NCBI GenBank assembly: GCA_016190535.1
Contig: JACPQK010000052.1
Span: 1-16,637 of the forward strand
From: Chloroflexota bacterium
GTDB taxonomy: Bacteria; Chloroflexota; Dehalococcoidia; JACPQK01
DNA length: 16,637 nt
Reading direction: 5' to 3'
Under the pieces are notes generated by a model. The model did not search any database and had not been told where the DNA came from. It saw only the letters and a program-made list of their open reading frames with translations. The first letter of the stretch is position 1, and every line of letters begins with the position of its first letter. Position numbers and translations under genes: made by a program. Shown one piece after another: positions 13,810-16,637 of this stretch.

Positions 13810-13851
13810 AAGCCCCAATCGTTCTATTCTTTAGTTCTAAGGAGGCAATCA

Positions 13852-14253
13852 ATGGAGGCGTTGTTTCTCATGGGGCGGATAATCCTGGGGCTCTACTTTC
13901 TTTATAACGGCTTCAACCATTTCCGGATGCGCGCCGGCATGGTGGCCTACGCCAAGACCATGGGCACCCCGGCCGCGGAGCTGGCGGTGCCGGTAACAGG
14001 GCTGATGCTCCTCTTCGGCGGCGCTACCCTCCTGCTGGGAGCCTGGCTGGCGGCCGGCGCTATCGTGCTTATCATCTTCCTGGTGCCGGTGGCCTTCATG
14101 ATGCACAAGTTCTGGGGGGTTGCCGACCCCATGATGGCGGCCAACCAGCAGGCCCATTTCCTCAAGAACATCGCCCTGGCCGCCTCCCTCCTGGCCATAC
14201 TGGCCCTGGACAGCCTGCTAGAGGGAGGGACACCCCTCAGCCTCATTTCCTGA
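13852..14253 (+). CDS. DoxX-family membrane protein
   Basis: The 133-aa protein has four hydrophobic segments, at about 4-20, 44-63, 65-84 and 104-120, and the family features GLYFLYNGFNH (13-23) near the N-terminus and HFLKNIALA (102-110) before the last helix. DoxX proteins are small integral membrane proteins of the DoxD/DoxX/SURF4 group. Some are tied to quinone or thiol redox chemistry, but most have no proven reaction, and nothing here identifies a partner. AAGGAGG sits six bases before the ATG, a strong ribosome-binding site. It is the only plus-strand gene, divergent from metK and convergent with ahcY, and so is probably transcribed alone. Confidence 0.9.
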   Translation: MEALFLMGRIILGLYFLYNGFNHFRMRAGMVAYAKTMGTPAAELAVPVTGLMLLFGGATLLLGAWLAAGAIVLIIFLVPVAFMMHKFWGVADPMMAANQQAHFLKNIALAASLLAILALDSLLEGGTPLSLIS

Positions 14254-14282
14254 AAAGCCCCAGCCGGGGAATTTGCCCTCTT

Positions 14283-14335
14283 CCTCTGGCAGAGGCATGG
14301 GGTTGGGGGACCCCGTCAGGCATCCCTCCAACCCC
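14283..14335. terminator. Inverted repeats between convergent genes, possible bidirectional transcript end
   Basis: CCTCT-GGC-AGAGG (14283-14295) is followed by a longer imperfect stem, GGGGTTGGGGGA (14299-14310) pairing with TCCCTCCAACCCC (14323-14335) with one bulge. It lies in the 100-bp gap where the DoxX and ahcY transcripts meet, the expected place for a shared terminator. No clear T-run follows on either strand, so function is uncertain and it may simply be another intergenic repeat. Confidence 0.4.
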
Positions 14336-14353
14336 CTCAGGGGAGGGAGTACC

Positions 14354-15625
14354 TTATGTTCCCTTTTCCCAGCCCGCCAGGTACTCCTGCTGCTCTGGAG
14401 TGAGGGTATCGATGGCTATCCCCATGGCCTGAAGCTTGAGCCGGCCCACCTCCTGATCGATCTCCCGGGGCACGGGGTAAACGGCCGGCGAGAGCCGCCC
14501 CTGCTGCCCGGCCAAGTGCTCCACGCTGAGCGCCTGGTTGGCGAAGGACATGTCCATGACCGCCGCGGGATGGCCCTCCGCCGCCGCCAGGTTGATGAGG
14601 CGGCCCTCCGCCAGCAGATAGAGGTGGCGCCCATCCTTCAGCAGGTACTCCTCCACCAGGGACCGCAGGGAGCGATGGCTGGCCGAGAGGGCCTCCAGGG
14701 TGGGGATGTCGATCTCCACGTTGAAGTGGCCACTGTTGGCCAGGATAGCCCCATCTTTCATCACCTCCAGGTGCGCCCGGCCGATGGCGCTCAGGTCCCC
14801 GGTGGCCGTGATGAACACATCCCCCACCCGGGCGGCCTCCACCATGGGCATCACCCGGTAACCGTCCATCACCGCCTCCAACGCCCGGATGGGGTCCACC
14901 TCGGTCACAATGACCTGGGCGCCCATACCTGCCGCCCTCCGGGCGATGCCCCGGCCACACCAGCCATATCCTACCACCACAACCTGTTTGCCCGCCCAGA
15001 GGATGTTGGTGGCCCGGGTGACACCGTCAATAGTGCTCTGGCCCGTGCCATAGCGGTTGTCGAAGAGGTGCTTGGTCTCCGCCTCATTGACAGCGATGAT
15101 GGCATAGCGGAGCTGGCCCTCGTCGGCCTGGTTACGCAGCCGGACGACGCCGGTAGTGGTCTCCTCCGTCCCGCCCAGGACGTTGAGCAGCAGGTCCTGC
15201 CTCTCCCGGTGGAGGGTAGTCACCAGGTCGGCCCCGTCATCCAGGGTGAGGTGGGGCCCGTGGGCCAGGGCGCTATGGATATGCCGGTAGTAGGTAGCCT
15301 GGTCCTCTCCCCGGATCCCGAAAGTAGGCACACCTCCTTTGACCAGGGCAGCCGCCACATCATCCTGAGTGGAGAGGGGGTTGGAGGCACAGAGGGCAAT
15401 CTCGGCACCGCCTTTTTGCAAGGTCAGCATCAGGTTGGCCGTCTCCGTAGTGATGTGAAGACAGGCAGAGAGGCGAAGGCCCTTCAGCGGCTTCTCCACC
15501 TCGAAGCGCTCCCCGATGAGGCGCAGCACCGGCATCTCCCGGGCAGCCCACTGGATACGCAGCCCACCCTGGACAGCCAGAGCTATGTCCCTGACATCAC
15601 CCTCTGTTTTGCCTACTTTTGCCAT
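14354..15625 (-). CDS. ahcY: Adenosylhomocysteinase
   Basis: The enzyme hydrolyses S-adenosylhomocysteine, the inhibitory product of methyl transfer, to adenosine and homocysteine, using bound NAD. The 423-aa protein shows HITTETANL (57-65), LDDGADLV (128-135), GGTEETTTG (151-159), the catalytic Lys185/Asp189 region with [13 protein letters not shown] (189-201), and the Rossmann loop GYGWCGRG (219-226). It lacks the insertion and the C-terminal KxxxYRY tail of the long plant/animal-type enzymes, so it belongs to the shorter archaeal/thermophile-like group. AAGGA lies about eight bases before the ATG. It lies 57 bases downstream of the kinase gene, so the two may be cotranscribed. With metK across DoxX it completes the SAM cycle. 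Confidence 0.96.
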   Translation of the reverse strand: MAKVGKTEGDVRDIALAVQGGLRIQWAAREMPVLRLIGERFEVEKPLKGLRLSACLHITTETANLMLTLQKGGAEIALCASNPLSTQDDVAAALVKGGVPTFGIRGEDQATYYRHIHSALAHGPHLTLDDGADLVTTLHRERQDLLLNVLGGTEETTTGVVRLRNQADEGQLRYAIIAVNEAETKHLFDNRYGTGQSTIDGVTRATNILWAGKQVVVVGYGWCGRGIARRAAGMGAQVIVTEVDPIRALEAVMDGYRVMPMVEAARVGDVFITATGDLSAIGRAHLEVMKDGAILANSGHFNVEIDIPTLEALSASHRSLRSLVEEYLLKDGRHLYLLAEGRLINLAAAEGHPAAVMDMSFANQALSVEHLAGQQGRLSPAVYPVPREIDQEVGRLKLQAMGIAIDTLTPEQQEYLAGWEKGT

Positions 15626-15682
15626 GACCTATTTCCTTTCCAGAATAAGACTAGTGCCACAAAGTATCACCCTTATCCAGGG

Positions 15683-16637
15683 CTATTTGGTGATAGCCGC
15701 CAGCACTTTCTCCAGGGCCTCTCCCGGAGAGCCGGAGCAGTCCACTACCAGATGTCGCTCCGGAGGCAACTCTGTGACAGGCTCGAGCTCAGCCTTGATC
15801 TGGGGGTAGACCTCCCAGCGGGCATCGGAGGCATCGGGCCACTCCCGTGCCCGGCGCTCCAGCCGCTCCCGGATTACCCCTTCAGGGGCCACACACTCGA
15901 TAGCCCAGAAATCGGCGCCCAGGGAGCGGGCCACCTCCAGGGCGCGCGCCCTCTCCTCAGCCCTGCGGAAGGAGGCGTCCAGAATCACAGAGAGACCCTG
16001 GGTGATGGTCTCTTCCGCCTGGCGGAACATCTCCCGGTAAGTAAGGCGGGAGGCGGCCGGAGCATAGATGCCCTCTCGAAAAGGCTCCAGCCTGCGCTCG
16101 GCAGATGCCAGGCCCATAAGCCTCTTCCGCACCTCGTCCGAGGAGACCACCGTCAGGCCCAGGCGATGGGCCAAGGCCCGGGACAGGCTGCTCTTGCCTG
16201 TGCCAATAAGCCCCACGGTGATGAGCAATGTTGGCCGCTTCAGACCAAGGGTATAGCTGTAGGCCAGGTAGAAGTAGCGGCGGGCACGCTGGCAGGCCCG
16301 CTCCCTGGCCTCCACCGGCACTTGAGGGTCGTCCCACTGGAAGGAGTCCACCTTGCCCCGAACGTAGGCCCGATAGCACTTGTAGAAAGGCAACAGCACC
16401 GCCACATCCTCATCACCCGACTCCCGAATGTAGGCTTCGGCAAAGGCCCGAGAGAGATCGGGGCGACCATAGTAGTCCAGGTCCATGGCCAGGAAGGCTA
16501 TGTCGTTGGCCACATCCAGGTAGCGAAAGCGCACGTTGAACTCGATACAGTCGTAGATATAGAGGTCGTCGCCGAAGCAGATGTTGGTGGCGTGAAGGTC
16601 TCCGTGTCCGTCCCGCACCCGCCCCCTGCGGACACGC
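15683..16637 (-). CDS. Bifunctional aminoglycoside phosphotransferase-like/P-loop kinase, N-terminus beyond window
   Basis: The frame stays open to the right edge of the window, so the N-terminal half is missing; the GTG at 16618 is an internal valine, not a start. The visible part begins within a protein-kinase-like phosphotransferase domain: HGDLHATN is the catalytic loop and the following YDCIEFN carries the metal-binding Asp. A second domain has a Walker A P-loop GLIGTGKS (16213-16190), followed by SSDEVRKRL and ILDASF, as in AAA_33/zeta-toxin-like small-molecule kinases. Such fusions are common in environmental bacteria; neither substrate is known, and antibiotic resistance should not be assumed. 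It precedes ahcY by 57 bases. Confidence 0.85.
   Translation of the reverse strand, partial: RVRRGRVRDGHGDLHATNICFGDDLYIYDCIEFNVRFRYLDVANDIAFLAMDLDYYGRPDLSRAFAEAYIRESGDEDVAVLLPFYKCYRAYVRGKVDSFQWDDPQVPVEARERACQRARRYFYLAYSYTLGLKRPTLLITVGLIGTGKSSLSRALAHRLGLTVVSSDEVRKRLMGLASAERRLEPFREGIYAPAASRLTYREMFRQAEETITQGLSVILDASFRRAEERARALEVARSLGADFWAIECVAPEGVIRERLERRAREWPDASDARWEVYPQIKAELEPVTELPPERHLVVDCSGSPGEALEKVLAAITK

Overview
The window is a GC-rich, gene-dense bacterial segment in which almost everything reads on the minus strand; only one gene, a DoxX-type membrane protein, reads plus. The gene set suggests a Chloroflexota bacterium, possibly Dehalococcoidia-like: an archaeal-style bifunctional phosphoglucose/phosphomannose isomerase next to a phosphomannomutase and a sugar-nucleotide transferase, a short adenosylhomocysteinase, an FTR-like iron-sulfur protein paired with a thioredoxin-fold protein, and many small palindromic intergenic repeats. 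This assignment rests on recalled gene content, not on a marker gene, and is tentative. I saw no rRNA, tRNA, CRISPR array, transposase gene or phage gene.

Layout, left to right. 1-297 is non-coding and full of hairpin repeats. 298-2004 is a beta-class DNA methyltransferase with an extra nuclease-like C-terminal domain; a palindromic repeat has been absorbed in frame into that domain. 2172-3314 is glutamate 5-kinase (proB), followed by about 510 bp of repeat-rich intergenic DNA. 3829-4176 is a small cupin. 4368-6254 is a tight three-gene unit, transcribed as FTR-like protein, single-cysteine thioredoxin-fold protein, then a UroD/MtaA-superfamily protein with a HxC...C zinc-type motif. 6384-8546 encodes a large secreted-and-anchored protein: signal peptide, about 25 calcium-binding TSP3-type repeats, one transmembrane helix and a short cytoplasmic tail resembling a winged helix.

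8788-13682 is an apparent operon driven by a promoter upstream of metK: S-adenosylmethionine synthetase, NDP-sugar pyrophosphorylase, phosphomannomutase/phosphoglucomutase and bifunctional PGI/PMI. The last three would together convert fructose-6-phosphate to an activated sugar, most likely GDP-mannose. Divergent from metK is the DoxX gene (13852-14253). Convergent to it come adenosylhomocysteinase (ahcY) and, upstream of ahcY, a fused phosphotransferase/P-loop kinase cut by the right window edge. MetK and AhcY make and recycle the methyl-donor cycle, so both ends of SAM metabolism lie within 3 kb.

The most interesting items are the TSP3-repeat protein with its possible cytoplasmic DNA-binding tail (a candidate calcium or cell-surface sensor), the FTR/monothiol-thioredoxin/MtaA-like operon, and several families of palindromic repeats, one inside a coding sequence and another forming the leader and likely ribosome-binding site of the methyltransferase.
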